Below are positions 12,440 through 24,176 of a DNA stretch of 64,000 nucleotides, in pieces. The stretch is from Rutstroemia sp. NJR-2017a BVV2 (taxonomy: Eukaryota; Ascomycota; Leotiomycetes; Helotiales; Rutstroemiaceae): the NCBI GenBank assembly GCA_002946415.1, contig NJPS01000046.1, forward strand, positions 2,412,171 to 2,476,170, in the 5' to 3' direction. Both the position numbers and the translations under genes were made by a program. The notes beneath the pieces were generated by a model that saw only the letters and a program-made list of their open reading frames with translations, did no database searches and was not told the origin of the DNA. The stretch's first letter is position 1, and each line of letters opens with the position of its first letter.

Positions 12440-13675
12440 TCGTTCCAGATCCCGGAGCTCATAACATAACCTCCCTGATAGCGAGACGAGCGGTTCAGAG
12501 ACTGGGTGGGGGAGGATTGAGTATCTTACCCGCAATGGGCGTGACCTAGTACCTCTCCGAGACTCCGAGAGCGACAAAAATATGCAGGGTTAATATACGG
12601 CGCATTTGCTATCAGGACATTTATCGGACCTATGTAGGTGTTCTCAACCTGCGAAGCAAGCCTGCTGTCAAATTCCATTGTCGTAACTCTTAAGCTCAAG
12701 CTGATAGTCTGTATAAGTGTAGGTGGCTCCATGGTTGATCACATCGGTTGGCGATGGATATTCTGGCCCTCCTCCTAGTAGCTTTCTTTCTACGAGTATC
12801 ACATTCTCGGGCTCGCTCACTTCGGACACAGCTCACATCATCGGACACAGCTCACATCAATTGATTACGTTGGGAACATATTCTTGATGGCTGCAGTGAC
12901 TTCAGTTTTAATCACATTATCCGGGGCAAACGCAGCAGATCAGTGGGGTTCCTGGCAAAAACTCGTTCCATTGGTGCTAGGGATCGTCGGCTTTCCTATC
13001 TACATGATCTAAGAAGCGTCTCCGCTATACAGAGAACTCACGACACCCTTATGATTATTCTCAAACAGGACATCTGCAGTCGCATTTATCCTCTCGTTTC
13101 TTCATGGCATGCTCTTATATTGGGCAAGCTGCTTCCTACCAGTCTATTTCCAGGCCGTCTTGGAAGCCTCCCCACAACAATCCGGCATCAACACACTCGC
13201 AGCAGCCAAACCCATGGTACTATTCGGTATCATAGGCGGAATATGGATTGCCAAAGCTGACCATTACAAACCAAACCAAGTCGTCAGATTCGCAATCGCC
13301 GCTATCGCCATCGGTTATTTCAGTATCCTGGACCAGAATTCTCCAAAGACCGTCTGAGTCATCCTGCAGATTCTTTTCGCGGGAGGTGCGGGAGTCGTTC
13401 TTACGACTACGCCATCCGCTATTCAAGCACCTCTACCAGAGTCAGATGTTGCTTCTTCGACGGCGACTTGGGGTTTTATCCAAAGTTTGGGTTTTGTGGT
13501 TGGCGTGGCGGTGCCATCGAGTGTATTTGAGGGTAGGTTTAGGAGTGTGCTTTGGCGAATTTGGGATGATAAGGTGAGAGAGGTGTTGAGGATTAATGGA
13601 GCTTATGAGCATGCCTCGAGATCTTTTATTATTCCCCTGCCCGGAGCAACCGAAGTACAGGTTATTGCGTAATTT
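12440..13675 (+). pseudogene. MFS transporter relic, copy A (N-terminal half missing)
   Basis: Readable in pieces in shifting frames: LIARRAVQRLGGGGLSILPAM (from about 12477), RQKYAGLIYGAFAIRTFIGP (about 12570-12640), QWGSWQKLVPLVLGIVGFPIYMI then a stop (about 12941-13012), AFILSFLHGMLLYWASCFLPVYFQAV (about 13090-13160), then a further frame to ATEVQVIA-stop at 13672. This is the second half of a 12-14 helix MFS exporter of the same broad group as the one at 9173. Lesions include an 8-bp tandem duplication (CTCCGAGA twice, about 12556-12571) that shifts the frame, in-frame stops at about 13011 and 13355, and loss of helices 1-4. The last codons abut copy B directly. Confidence 0.65.
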
Positions 13676-13813
13676 ACCCACTAGTACTTGGAATCCTGGG
13701 GTGGATTGTCTACCACATTCATCAAACTACGCCTTCTTTGTGTCCATCTCCAAGTACACCCCCACGGCTTTTCACAAATCGTACCTCCACCATTAGCTTC
13801 ATTCTTATCTTCT
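13676..13813 (+). pseudogene. MFS transporter relic, copy B, 5' part
   Basis: In a frame different from copy A the sequence reads IYPLVLGILGWIVYHIHQ, PPRLFTNRTS and ISFILIF, running straight to the left TSD of the copia element at 13809-13813. It corresponds to the same region of the family as the middle of copy A, so two partial paralogues are fused head to tail here. The remainder of copy B lies at 20473-21249, on the other side of the retrotransposon. Confidence 0.7.
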
Positions 13814-13993
13814 TGTTGATCCAATCAGCACTTTTCGGGGACCACAAGATGTATCGTACTTCGGATGAAAGCCGAAGTCTAGGACTATAATAAGGGCCTT
13901 ATGCCCATAATAAATCGACAGTCATAACATACCCACTGAGCCTACATAGTACACCTTATTGAGTGCAGCGTAGGCAAAGGGTGTGGACTCACA
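13814..13993 (+). repeat. 5' LTR of copia element 1
   Basis: 180 bp, near-identical to 20293-20472 (differences at the TAGTACACC/TAGTGCACC and GAGTGCAGC/GAGTACAGC sites). Confidence 0.95.
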
Positions 13994-16503
13994 CTGATCA
14001 GTTAACAGATCAGATCCACAACGACTTACCATTTTAATCACTTACTTTACGAATTCATAACTACCTCACCGTCGCCGTAATGGCACCAACAACACGATCA
14101 CAGTCCCGGGGACAAAGCACATCCATTACACCAGCAACCTCTGCCGCCGCCGCTCAAGCTGCTGCTCAAGGTACATCGACCCCGTTTCCTGGAACTTATC
14201 AATAACAGAATGTACCCGGTCAATTTATCAATAGCCCCCTCGCTGCCTGTCAGGATCAAGCACATACCGTACAAACAACATCTGCAGGGCAACCACCTAG
14301 TACCCAGTCTTCAGATCAAAACAGCGAAGGCCTACAGGATGAAAATCTACTAGATGAACTATAGCAATATCGACAAATTAAGGTATAGCAAGCACAAACC
14401 GGACTCAATAACCGCCAGGCAATATTACAACGATATACTGGAATCCCAAATACATAACAAGAGAACGGAAAGAGACCTAACAGCCAAGCAGGATAATATA
14501 TGAAGGAAAAGGCCGATACTTACTTAAAATCAGGTCTCTATAACCTCGATATAGCTGCCCTGTTTTCCTGCGATTTTGCTGACTTTGGAGTACTGGATTT
14601 CGATTCTGACCTAGCAGCGGTAATGATACTAAGGAATGTCCTTCGTTCTCTTGGGGTCTATATCCAAAAACATACCAGATCGACGAGCTGTACTGGAAAC
14701 CTATTAGATACCAGAGATTTACCTTTCCTGGATTGGCCGCTACAAGAAGTATAAATAGCCTATAACGAACCAGGCTTCGTATTCAGGTCACCGGCTATAC
14801 GGAGATTACTTAATCTTCTAGACTATATCCTTTCCTCATGATCTGGAAATATATATTCTTATATTACCTCGCTGCTAATAGGATCAGTACAATCTACTAT
14901 ATAGTATTTCTCCCCAAGGACTACAAATACAACCTTCCAACCAATAGCTCTATAGGTACCACCAACCATACTACCGGTACCAACAACCACTCCGAATCTA
15001 CCTATAAAGCCCATTTATACTACCTCGGATACAAGATCTGGTATTATGAATATATAATAAGAAAACACCTATATAGTATAGCAGCCAGTACTAGCTAGTC
15101 GATAATAAGGAATACTTCCTTATAGCCAATCATCAAATCATCAGTAGCAACAAACCCCTGCTCAAGTCCCAAATAGCTCTTTCCAATTTAGGAATAACCA
15201 TTTTCAATATAATCACGGATTTCACCGGAACACAAATAGCCCTCAAACCTATAATAACTGTATATAACCTATAAACGATAGAAACGACAGATTCTACTGT
15301 ATAGACCACAAACCCACCCAATTTACTATGGGAGTTCCGGGTACCGGTAGATCTAACCAACCACAAATATTTCAAAACATCCAAAATCAATATCTGCCTA
15401 TTAGTATAACAAGTTACCCTGGTTATTTTGGGAATTATATATATAACCCAAATTATCAATAGCCTCATTTCAATACCCAATACGGAAATAGATATAATAA
15501 TAGCTACCAATAGATATACCCTCCACCACTGTATATTCCCCTGCCGCCTCTGCTGTCTCTATAGTAAGATACTTTATCGGTGTAGAAATATAATAGTATA
15601 TATTCAAGAACAAACCGCGTTATCAGCAATTTATCCTATACTTACAAGAATGAGATAAAGTATTCAGGAAGTAAGGACTCCTTTAACTAGAAATATATCT
15701 TCTTTCTTAGCCAATTAAAGTAGTATAATATACTAGTCGAATTGTACCGATTATTATTTATAAGTATATTTTGCAACGATATATTAAAATACTACTTGAA
15801 CTATAATCTTAATAATATCGAAAGACTTGATGATATCTATAAGAGACTCAAAGACAACTATAAGGATATTGAGCAATAGTATGAAGTATAGTAGAAATAG
15901 AACGATATCTTATTGAAGGAGCGAATCAAACAAGACCGATCCAAAAGTACCCTCGAATACTTTGACGAAATAATTGAAGAGTTTGAACTACTATAAGTAA
16001 AGCTGCTAGCAAGTCTTGCTAACAGTATATTCACGATTACAAATAAGATCATCGTAAGTTATAGAGAAGTTCCTGTATATAAACTTAGCTACTATAGATT
16101 ATCAGATATTCTCGAAGAGCTCAAAAGCAATATATATAATTTAATATAAATAATTAGCAACGACGAAAACAATAGCGAAAAGCAACTTAGTATCTTCGTT
16201 GCTGATATACTATCTATATACTTCACCGATCACTATATCTTCAACCGTAATCAACCCAGAGACTACTTATATACCAACTATAGTAGATATAGGTTCAATA
16301 GATACAATAGACGATAACAAGCTGAATATATCGAACTAGATAAGTCAAGGACCTATCAAATCTGCTATAAGATTAGTTATTGGTCGACAAAATATTCTAA
16401 AGAAGAATAAGAAGAGGACCTCAGAAAGCAACAAGAATTACTCAAAACAATTAGAACTAGCCACTATCAAATACACTAGTATATTTCTGAATTAGAAGAT
16501 TAT

Positions 16504-16689
16504 TGTGACGATCCGTACGAAAAGTTGCTTAGTAACCTCAGGCCGCTACGAGCTAGAGTTAGCTAGCTAGGTACGTGATTCGCACATGACCCCTTTTTTG
16601 TATATAAGCTCCTCGAGCTCTTCAGCTCTCTTAGTTCTTTAGTTCTTAATTCTAAGGTATATTCGATTCTTTCGAGACGTATTGTCACA
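16504..16689 (+). mobile_element. solo gypsy LTR (186 bp) nested in copia element 1
   Basis: Begins TGTGACGATCC and ends GTATTGTCACA, flanked by the 5-bp TSD ATTAT at 16499-16503 and 16690-16694. Removing it restores continuous coding in the copia gag/protease region (ELEDY before; KLFSNEG after). The same 186-bp LTR, heavily mutated and inverted, is at 53408-53593 beside gypsy coding sequence, which identifies the family. A solo LTR arises by recombination between the two LTRs of a full element. Confidence 0.92.
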
Positions 16690-18902
16690 ATTATAAACTC
16701 TTTAGCAACGAAGGAAACAAAAACAACTATACTAAAGACGAAGAGTATACTCCTGAATACCTTGATAAGGATTCTGAATATATACTCGATCAATACTATA
16801 ATACTACTACAGATAATCCATCTGTATATAGAACTATAGTTAAATATATATCTGCAAGTTTTATAATGAATCTTGGTCTAATCGATAGTAAGGCAACTAC
16901 CAAGACTCTAGCTTAGCAGGCTTTTATATATACCATTTTAGGTAGGAAAGCATTCGAAATCTATATAGCTGCAATAGAAGAACTATAGTACAATAAGACA
17001 AAATTCTATAATATATTGATCGATACTAGTACTACAGAGAAATCAACTATAGGACGAAATCAATACGATACTTATACAAACCTTGCTACTATTAGTATAA
17101 ATAAAACAATAATAGGTCAAGCTTATATATTATTCGATATCAGTACTAGATCTTCTATTAGATCAATTATCGTTACTATATTCATCGGTGCTATAGAGTT
17201 TTATATTATCGATATAGATATACTATTCTTACTCTATATCCAGGATATAGATCGGTTATATATCTATTACAATAATATTGAGAATATAGTTTATTCTCCC
17301 AAAGGGAACTATCTAGTTATATATAAATATAGCTATCTGTTCCTTATCTGGAAGGTATCTCTGTAGAGGTTTATGGACGATATAGTCTATATAACTAACT
17401 GCTTCTTAACAGATATAGAGCTTCAACAACTCTATCACTATTTCGGTTATCCTTCTGTAGAACAACTATATCGAATCCTTGAACAATCCGGATATACCGA
17501 TATAAACAAGAAGGAAATCGAATAGTTGAATAAATTCTACAAATATTGCCAAATATATAGCAAGTTACCTAGCCGATTTAGATTCAAGCTGTGAGATAAG
17601 CTAGATTTCAACTTTACTATCATTATCGATATAATATTTATTAATAGCAACCCTTTACTGTATATTATCAACGAAAGTACTCGATTTCAAGTAGTACGAT
17701 AGCTCTCAAAGCAGATAGTAAAATATATATAGGATACTTTACGATAATACTGGATTGATACCTACTTAGGTCCACCAGATTTTATAATCCATGATACTAG
17801 AACTAACTTTATCAGCAACGAATTCAAACAACTCGCCGCTACTATAGATATCCGTACAAAGAGTATACTAGTGGAAGCTTACTGGTCTATCGGAATTGTT
17901 GAAAGATACTATACAACACTTCGCAGAACCTATAAAATCATATAAGAGGAATTGTGCGGCTCTGGTATCGATAGGACTATAGCTCTACAAATGGCTGTTA
18001 AAGCTATTAATAATACTACAGATCCAGATAGCCTTATACCAATACTACTTGTATTTAGAGCATACCCACGTATAACTAAATTAGATCCACTATCGCCGAC
18101 AATTGCACAATATACTGCAGCCCTCGCAAAAGCTATAAATAAGATTAGCAAATTACAAGCAGAATATACTATTGTAGATACCTTTAATCAACGAAACAAT
18201 CCCTCTACTACGCACCTTTACGACCTTGAATTCGGTATGCCTGTTCTGGTATATAGAGAAAAGGGCAATTAGACTGGACTATACGAATTTAATAGTATAA
18301 AAGATGAGACTTATATAGTGATACTTCCAAGTGGACCGATTGAGTTTCGATCAACATATATTAAACCCTTCTACGAAGAACCAGATACAGTACAAGAACC
18401 TGAAGACTCTGGAGGAAGTGATAGCGAGGTCGAAGAACAGTCAGATAAATCTACACAACAACCTACAATAGAAGATAACATTGACGATATCGCACAACCA
18501 CAACAAGGTCTACGAAACACAAAGGCTACAACAGAACACATCAAGTGGAATCAAGATAGAACAATAAAAAGAGTTTATTATACTTACAACCATAAGCTGT
18601 ACAGAAAACAGAAGAACAAGCACGAGTAGGACTACTACCTTATTGACTACACCGAATCACGAAAGAAAGAAATCGATAGCTTAAACAAGAAGAGCATATT
18701 TAGATAAATCGATCTATCCACTATACCAATCGATACACAAATCTTCGACGAACACTTCGTCGACGAGATAAAGAACAAAGGCATAGATAAGGAATATATA
18801 AAGTCGCGTTTCGTCGTAAAGGCATTCAACAATAAAGGAAAGACTAGTATTCTAATACAATCACCAATAATCCAATATGCAAGCTAGAGATTAATTCTAG
18901 CA

Positions 18903-20171
18903 ATGACAGCGATTCTTGGCTTAGATACATTTATACTCTTTCTTCGTAATATCCAGCAAGCCTTCGCTCAATCGCAGACAGAACTACAGTACAACATTTA
19001 TATCTACACACCGAAAGAAATGGGATTGCCGCCAGGAACGATCTTACTTATCGTTTTTCCACTCTATAGCGTTCCAGAATCAGGGAACCACTGGTTCGGC
19101 ACCTATATAAAGCACCATATAGAGAAGCTATATCTCGACATATCCACATTCGACAATTGCCTCCTCCATAAGAGCACAAACGGTTTCGGCATTGTTGGCT
19201 TGCAAGTCGACGATACTCTCATTCTTGCCGACAAGCTGTTCGCTGAACAGGAAGAGATCCAATTACGCGAAGCTAGATTTATTGCGAAGGATCGCGAGAC
19301 CCTCACTACAGCCACCCCCATTAAATTTAATGGAGGACTGATCTCATTGATTGATAACAATATCGTTCTCACACAGGAGGCTCAATGCAAATCGCTGAAG
19401 CCAGTTCAAAAAGAGAATACTGATATCACCACTACCAGAGGCAAGGTCACAAAAGGCGTAAGTACGAAGGATCAATACATCTCCATACAAGCAAAAGATG
19501 CCTACATTGCTACGATATGCCAGCCAGAAGCTGCTTTCGATCTGTCATATACAGCTCAAACCCTTGACCACAGTGACGACGATATAAAAGCACTCAACCA
19601 ACGATTAATCTGGCAAATAGAGAACTACTAGCAAGGTATCATATTCGTTCCACTGGATAAGGACTCCCTTAGCATTATCACCTTTACAGATACAGCATTT
19701 GCCAACAACAAAGACTTCTCTTCGCAAATTGGCTACATTATTGTCATCGCTGATAAGCATAATAAGGCTAATATCTTGCACTGGTCGTCGACGAAGTGTA
19801 AACGCGTCACCAGAAGCGTATTAGCATCTAAGCTCTACGCTATGGCTGCAGGCTTCGATATATCGGCGTCTATGAAGGCAACGATTGACCGTATCCTCGA
19901 TAAGGAGGTCCCTTTAGTTGTATACACCGATTCGAAGTCACTTTACGAGTGCCTTATCAAGCTAGGCACTACCCAGGAAAAGAGGCTTATGATAGATATT
20001 ATGGCCTTACGGCAGGTATACGAACGAAGAGAGATCGCGGAGGTCCGTTGGATTGAGGAAGCTTCTAACCCAGCAGATGCCCTCACTAAAGGCAAGCCAG
20101 GAAGGGCCCTTGGGGATCTTATCGACAGCAACACACTGTCGATGGAGATAATGGGATGGGTGGAGCGGTAG
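18903..20171 (+). pseudogene. copia reverse transcriptase and RNase H region
   Basis: The frame 18903-19631 holds the RT with LQVDDTLIL around the catalytic aspartates. After one stop (TAG at 19629) the RNase H domain follows (ITFTDTAFANNKDFSSQIGY; WSSTKCKRVTRSVLASKLYA; VVYTDSKSLYECL; ADALTKG) and ends at 20171. It is the best-preserved part of the element, but the fingers/palm start is disrupted and the polyprotein as a whole cannot be made. Confidence 0.85.
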
Positions 20172-20292
20172 TGATGGGGAGGGGGAAGCAAGTGGAAAGC
20201 GCAGTGCATGACTAGCATACTCGCTGGCACATACAGAACGTTCTTTTATAGATTGGATTTCCTTTGTTTTATCACTTTTAAAAGGTTCCCAG

Positions 20293-20472
20293 TGTTGATC
20301 CAATCAGCACTTTTCGGGGACCACAAGATGTATCGTACTTCGGATGAAAGCCGAAGTCTAGGACTATAATAAGGGCCTTATGCCCATAATAAATCGACAG
20401 TCATAACATACCCACTGAGCCTACATAGTGCACCTTATTGAGTACAGCGTAGGCAAAGGGTGTGGACTCACA
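20293..20472 (+). repeat. 3' LTR of copia element 1
   Basis: 180 bp, starts TGTTGATCC, ends ACTCACA, followed by TSD CTTCT at 20473-20477. Confidence 0.95.
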
Positions 20473-21249
20473 CTTCTTCTGCTCCATCATTCTCCAATTA
20501 GTGGCGTATTTCCTACCTCTCTACTTCCAAGTTATCAAACTCGTCACGCCGTTACTTTCAGGAGTACACTACCTCCCCTTCACTCTTGCCATAGTGCCAT
20601 TTGCTGGAGGTGGAGGCTGGCTTCTCTCCAAATATGGTCGATATATCCCTTTCTACTACTGTTGTTTTGCTTTTCTCGCCATAGGAATGGATCTATTTTG
20701 ACACTTAATCAGAACTCATCACACGGGCAGTGGATCGGATTTCAAATCCTGCCAGCTGCGGGAGTAGCCGTGATATTTGCGGTCACAATACCCAGTACTC
20801 TCGCACCCCTGCAAGAAGCTGATGTTGCTGTAGCAACGGCAAACTATTCATTTGTTGGATCTTTTGGCTTTCTGTGGGGGTTCACGATGGCTGGTACTGT
20901 TTTCAATGGACAGATTAATGCGTATTTGCATTTAATGGAAGACCAGCAGATACAAGCCATGATGAGAAACGGCGCGGCATATACCTATGCTGCTAGTGGT
21001 CAAGGAGTGGATAAAATTGAAGATGCGGTGACTAGAGAGCAGGTAATTGATGTGTATATCAGAGCGCTGAGAGTAATCTGGTTAGAAATAATAGCTGTAG
21101 CTTTACTCGGTGTTCTATGTGTTCCTTGGGAAAAATATATAGAATTGAGAAAGTCTCATTCCACTGAATACGGACTGGAGACGAAAGAAGATAAGGTTAA
21201 CGAAGCAGATGCTGGAAAAGATTATGACAAAGATGTGGAAACTGTTTGA
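20473..21249 (+). pseudogene. MFS transporter relic, copy B, 3' part
   Basis: Continues copy B after the retrotransposon: LQLVAYFLPLYFQV, SGVHYLPFTLAIVPFAGGGG, then from about 20693 in a shifted frame WIGFQILPAAGVAVIFAVTI, DVAVATANYSFVGSFGFLWG, and a hydrophilic acidic tail ending KDYDKDVETV at 21249. The frame changes by a small indel near 20692, so it was damaged independently of the insertion. The C-terminal half corresponds to helices 8-14 of the family. Joining 13809-13813 to 20478 shows the pre-insertion sequence was contiguous. Confidence 0.75.
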
Positions 21250-21438
21250 TACTCATGATTGCTGCAGACACGCTATTCGCGTAGTATTCGGAATTTGGAC
21301 TGGCGAAGAGCCCAATGATTTATGTAGCATAAATGACAATGTAATTCTATATGACCTTCGAGTTCGAGACATCTCCACCACCGAAGTCTCATCCTCAAGT
21401 CCCTTACATCTTATAAAAGTGTGAATATGACTTCAATT
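21250..21438. other. 3' flank between MFS relic and DUF4267 gene
   Basis: Short convergent spacer; nothing recognised. Confidence 0.4.
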
Positions 21439-21831
21439 TTACGAGCTGACACTCATTGCCAATAAGCCCCAAACAGCGATCAATCCAGCACTGATGAATC
21501 TGAAAGCTACTTTGCTCATGGGCGAGCCCTCCTTCCACACAACCCAGGCATCGACAAAAGCTAGGTAACCCATCGACGCAAACAAAATATCCATCGCTGC
21601 AAAATGATTGCCCAGATACATTCCCCAGAGGGCGATGCCGTAGACAGAGGCTCGAGCAGAGCTGAGAATCATGACGGCTTGAGCGGGCTTGGAAATCGCA
21701 ACACGTTGTGGAAGGCCGAAGGTAAGAATTGAATTTTCGCCCCCGGCAAAGAAAGGTGTCATGCCGCCAAAGGTGACTGTTGTGGCGATGAAGAGCGGAG
21801 GGATATGTCTGGGTACAAAGTGCTCGAACAT
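21439..21831 (-). CDS. small membrane protein, DUF4267-like, paralogue 1
   Basis: 130 residues, no intron. It opens FVPRHIPPLFIATTVTFGGM and has four hydrophobic segments (about 9-28, 55-72, 80-98, 108-126) with the conserved GLPQRVAISKPAQ block after the first. This pattern fits the fungal DUF4267 family of small four-helix membrane proteins, whose role is unknown. It faces a diverged paralogue at 23231 head to head. The ATG at 21831 opens the conserved N-terminus, so the start is well supported. Confidence 0.7.
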   Translation of the reverse strand: MFEHFVPRHIPPLFIATTVTFGGMTPFFAGGENSILTFGLPQRVAISKPAQAVMILSSARASVYGIALWGMYLGNHFAAMDILFASMGYLAFVDAWVVWKEGSPMSKVAFRFISAGLIAVWGLLAMSVSS

Positions 21832-22477
21832 GATGAAAGTCGAGGGTAGTATCGTATGAAGAGCTTATGCGTTGTTGTCGTAGGATGATGTTGTTTCTCG
21901 TGAAGCAAGGTAGTGGCTTTGCTTCAAAACGCGATGCCAAAGCTAAGATGTTTGAAGTTCGAAGGATATATGTCGCCGTATTTCTAAAGAAAGCCTGCTG
22001 TGTAACATCGGCTGGCTTGGCTGGCCAGTTAATATATGTGGAAGATGGCTGTGCCGCTGCTAGTGGTGTCACGAGTTTCTGGTCGAATGACGTGATAGGG
22101 TGAGACTTGAGATGGAGCAAAGTTACGTACGGTACATCCATTCACTAACAAAATCCTTAAAGTATTTGAAAACACTATTACTCTACAGCATTCTTTGCAG
22201 CAGCTTGGCTGGAAGTGAAGTTCTATATTTCGCAAATCAATCGTGTATTGTAGTCAAGATTCATGATTTAGATGCCACAAGGCTCGGACAAGAAATCAGA
22301 TTTATCTAGGCATATTGAGTGCAAGGTCTTGTTGAAAGTATCGAAAAGCATGGTAACTATAATACATAGGTCCAGGGACCGCCCTCTTCCGCAATTTACG
22401 ACGAGAAGTCTTGCCTGCAGAATCTTCTACGAACTATTTCTTGGAGGTTCCCGGGTTAGTTGCAGGAAAGGTACTGA
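21832..22477. other. intergenic between divergent DUF4267 genes (left part)
   Basis: No gene recognised. It contains the promoter of the minus-strand gene; small open frames on both strands resemble nothing known. Confidence 0.4.
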
Positions 22478-22560
22478 GCTCTAGTACCTTATAGGCTCTG
22501 AAATGGACTTTAAAAGTAAGAGTAACTTGTGCTTGATTCAACTGTTCTACCGATATTGAA
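22478..22560. repeat. dispersed repeat, copy 1
   Basis: A stretch of roughly 70 bp (CTTATAGGCTC, then TTTAAAAGTA, then GCTTGATTCAACTGTTCT) recurs in the same orientation at about 33668-33733, inside the terminal-inverted-repeat element there. It looks like part of an old LTR or MITE. Confidence 0.6.
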
Positions 22561-22831
22561 ATCAAACTTACTTGGTCGTTTTTCTAATCATGACTATAGC
22601 CCTGGAAGATTTTATGCTTCCGCCATGCTGAAGACACTTCTTGGGCTTATTATCACGAAGTACGATTGTCAACTTTCTCGTCCTGAAAGGTCCTTTGAGT
22701 CTCGTCGATTCATTTGGCGCTCATTCATGTACCCAAAGCCCAGTACCACAGTCATCTTCCGTCCCCACCTATAATTTTAGTTCAGGTATTTGGACAAGTG
22801 AATTTGGTAGTTATAAAGAAATATAAGCAAG

Positions 22832-23100
22832 TGTTACGAACCTACCATGTGACCTGAGGACCTTAGGCTAGCTAGTCGTAGTAGAACCCTAACTAGTATC
22901 ATGTGATAGATCCCTGGGGAACGCAGAGTTGAGAACTCGGCTCCAAGGGATCCTAACGGATCCTAAGGACCCAATGGGGTCCAAGGTCAGAACGAAAGTC
23001 TATATAATCAAATGTATTTCCTTAGGATATAGAGCTTCATACTCAACTCAAATCTTCATTATATTTAGTACTCTGATAGTTACCAATTGCATTATTATCA
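22832..23100 (+). repeat. gypsy-type LTR relic
   Basis: Starts TGTTACGAACC and carries CCTGAGGACCTTAGGCT 23 bp in. The same start and motif occur at 36012, and in inverted form at the end of the gypsy LTR at 39436-39984. A TATA-like TCTATATAATC is at about 23000. No matching TSD or clear 3' end found, so it is a partial LTR. It now lies directly upstream of the DUF4267 paralogue 2 and may supply its promoter. Confidence 0.45.
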
Positions 23101-23230
23101 ATTACTCACGAATCCCTATTTGAAGTTCATCGATAATAAACCTACAACCTCATCAATTCCAGTTACGGGACTAGAATTGAACCCGACCTTGGATACTTCC
23201 CCACGCACCTTGAAATATTCTCCCATCACA

Positions 23231-23617
23231 ATGTCGCTTCATATTCCACTCCGCCATATCCCCGCCCTCTTCATCGCAACCTGCGAAACTTTCGGAGGTG
23301 CAATGCCCCTCTTTGCCCCCAAATCCGCAATGATATCAATGGGTCTCCCATCTCATATCGCCACCTCGGAAGCAGCACAAACCATCCTGAAAATTGGCAT
23401 GTCCCGAACCACCGTTGTTGGTCTGGCATTCTTCACATTTTATCGCCAGAGAAAATTCGCTGCTGTGGATACGATGATGGTTTTGATAGGATATTACGGG
23501 TTAATTGACGGATATATATTGTGGTATAATAATGCACCAGGAACAGCTATCTTTCATTCTTGTGTTGGGATGGCGGTTGCGTGGTGGGGATGGTGTGGGA
23601 TGATGACTAGGGTTTAA
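23231..23617 (+). CDS. small membrane protein, DUF4267-like, paralogue 2
   Basis: 128 residues from the ATG at 23231 (CACAATGTCG). An in-frame ATG at 23087 exists, but the extra residues have no counterpart in paralogue 1. It aligns along its length with paralogue 1: IPLRHIPALFIATCETFGGAM, GLPSHIATSEAAQT, FAAVDTMMVLIGYYGLIDGY, AVAWWGWCGMM. Four hydrophobic helices. Function unknown; no lesion seen. Confidence 0.7.
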   Translation: MSLHIPLRHIPALFIATCETFGGAMPLFAPKSAMISMGLPSHIATSEAAQTILKIGMSRTTVVGLAFFTFYRQRKFAAVDTMMVLIGYYGLIDGYILWYNNAPGTAIFHSCVGMAVAWWGWCGMMTRV

Positions 23618-24176
23618 GGGATAGGTTATAATAGCTCTGAATGAGGAATATCGTCGCCTCGTGTAAGGTTAACGTACAACCCCACTTCATGAATTACCTT
23701 ATTTAAATGAATCACTGTTAGGGTTTGGTTGGTAGGGAATTGTAAGAGGATCGCGATATAGTAATAAAGATAGCCGGAGTCTAAATATAAGGTCCTAATT
23801 GAAGATAAACTAATTGCTACCGATCTCTTTTCCTTCCTGCTATTCCTTATATCAGGATCCTCGAGGCGGAAGCCCCGCTCCTCGCTCGATTAGCCTCCGC
23901 TCCCCCTCTTATACAGGTAATTAGCGCCCGAACCCTCGAATCCCCCTTCTACGCCCCTGACATTGTCCGACAGCAGAAGGAGCTCCTTGATCTTCAACTC
24001 CGGCTACTTTTCTGATTAGCAATTATCCTCTGCCATTTATCTTTAACTTCAACCCAATTTTCGGGATATAATTTACTAATCTCGTCACCTAATACCTTCA
24101 AACACGTCTCCATCTATAAATAACTGAGAGCAATTACAAGACGAATCTATCGGTATAGCCAAAAAGAGGTTGGATT
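23618..24176. other. intergenic with possible coding relic
   Basis: Between convergent gene ends. 23860-24010 is GC-richer and on the plus strand reads as a stretch without stops (LEAEAPLLARLASAPPLIQ..DIVRQQKELLDLQLRLLF) that I cannot assign. It may be a relic of a transposon or structural protein. The remainder is AT-rich. Confidence 0.35.

Larger units (their letters stand above)
13814..20472 (+). mobile_element. Ty1/copia LTR retrotransposon, full length (6659 bp)
   Basis: LTRs 13814-13993 and 20293-20472 are both 180 bp, begin TGTTGATCC and end ACTCACA, and differ at two positions (both A/G). The 5-bp TSD CTTCT is at 13809-13813 and 20473-20477. The polyprotein starts at the ATG at 14080 (MAPTTRSQSRGQ). 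Domain order is gag, protease, integrase (zinc-binding block about 17420-17580, core to about 18270), reverse transcriptase (about 18900-19630, catalytic VDD near 19206) and RNase H (about 19690-20171), the copia order. Internal coding is riddled with TAG/TAA where CAG/CAA is expected up to about 18.3 kb; the last 1.6 kb is much cleaner. A solo gypsy LTR is nested at 16504-16689. The element splits an MFS gene. Confidence 0.95.
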
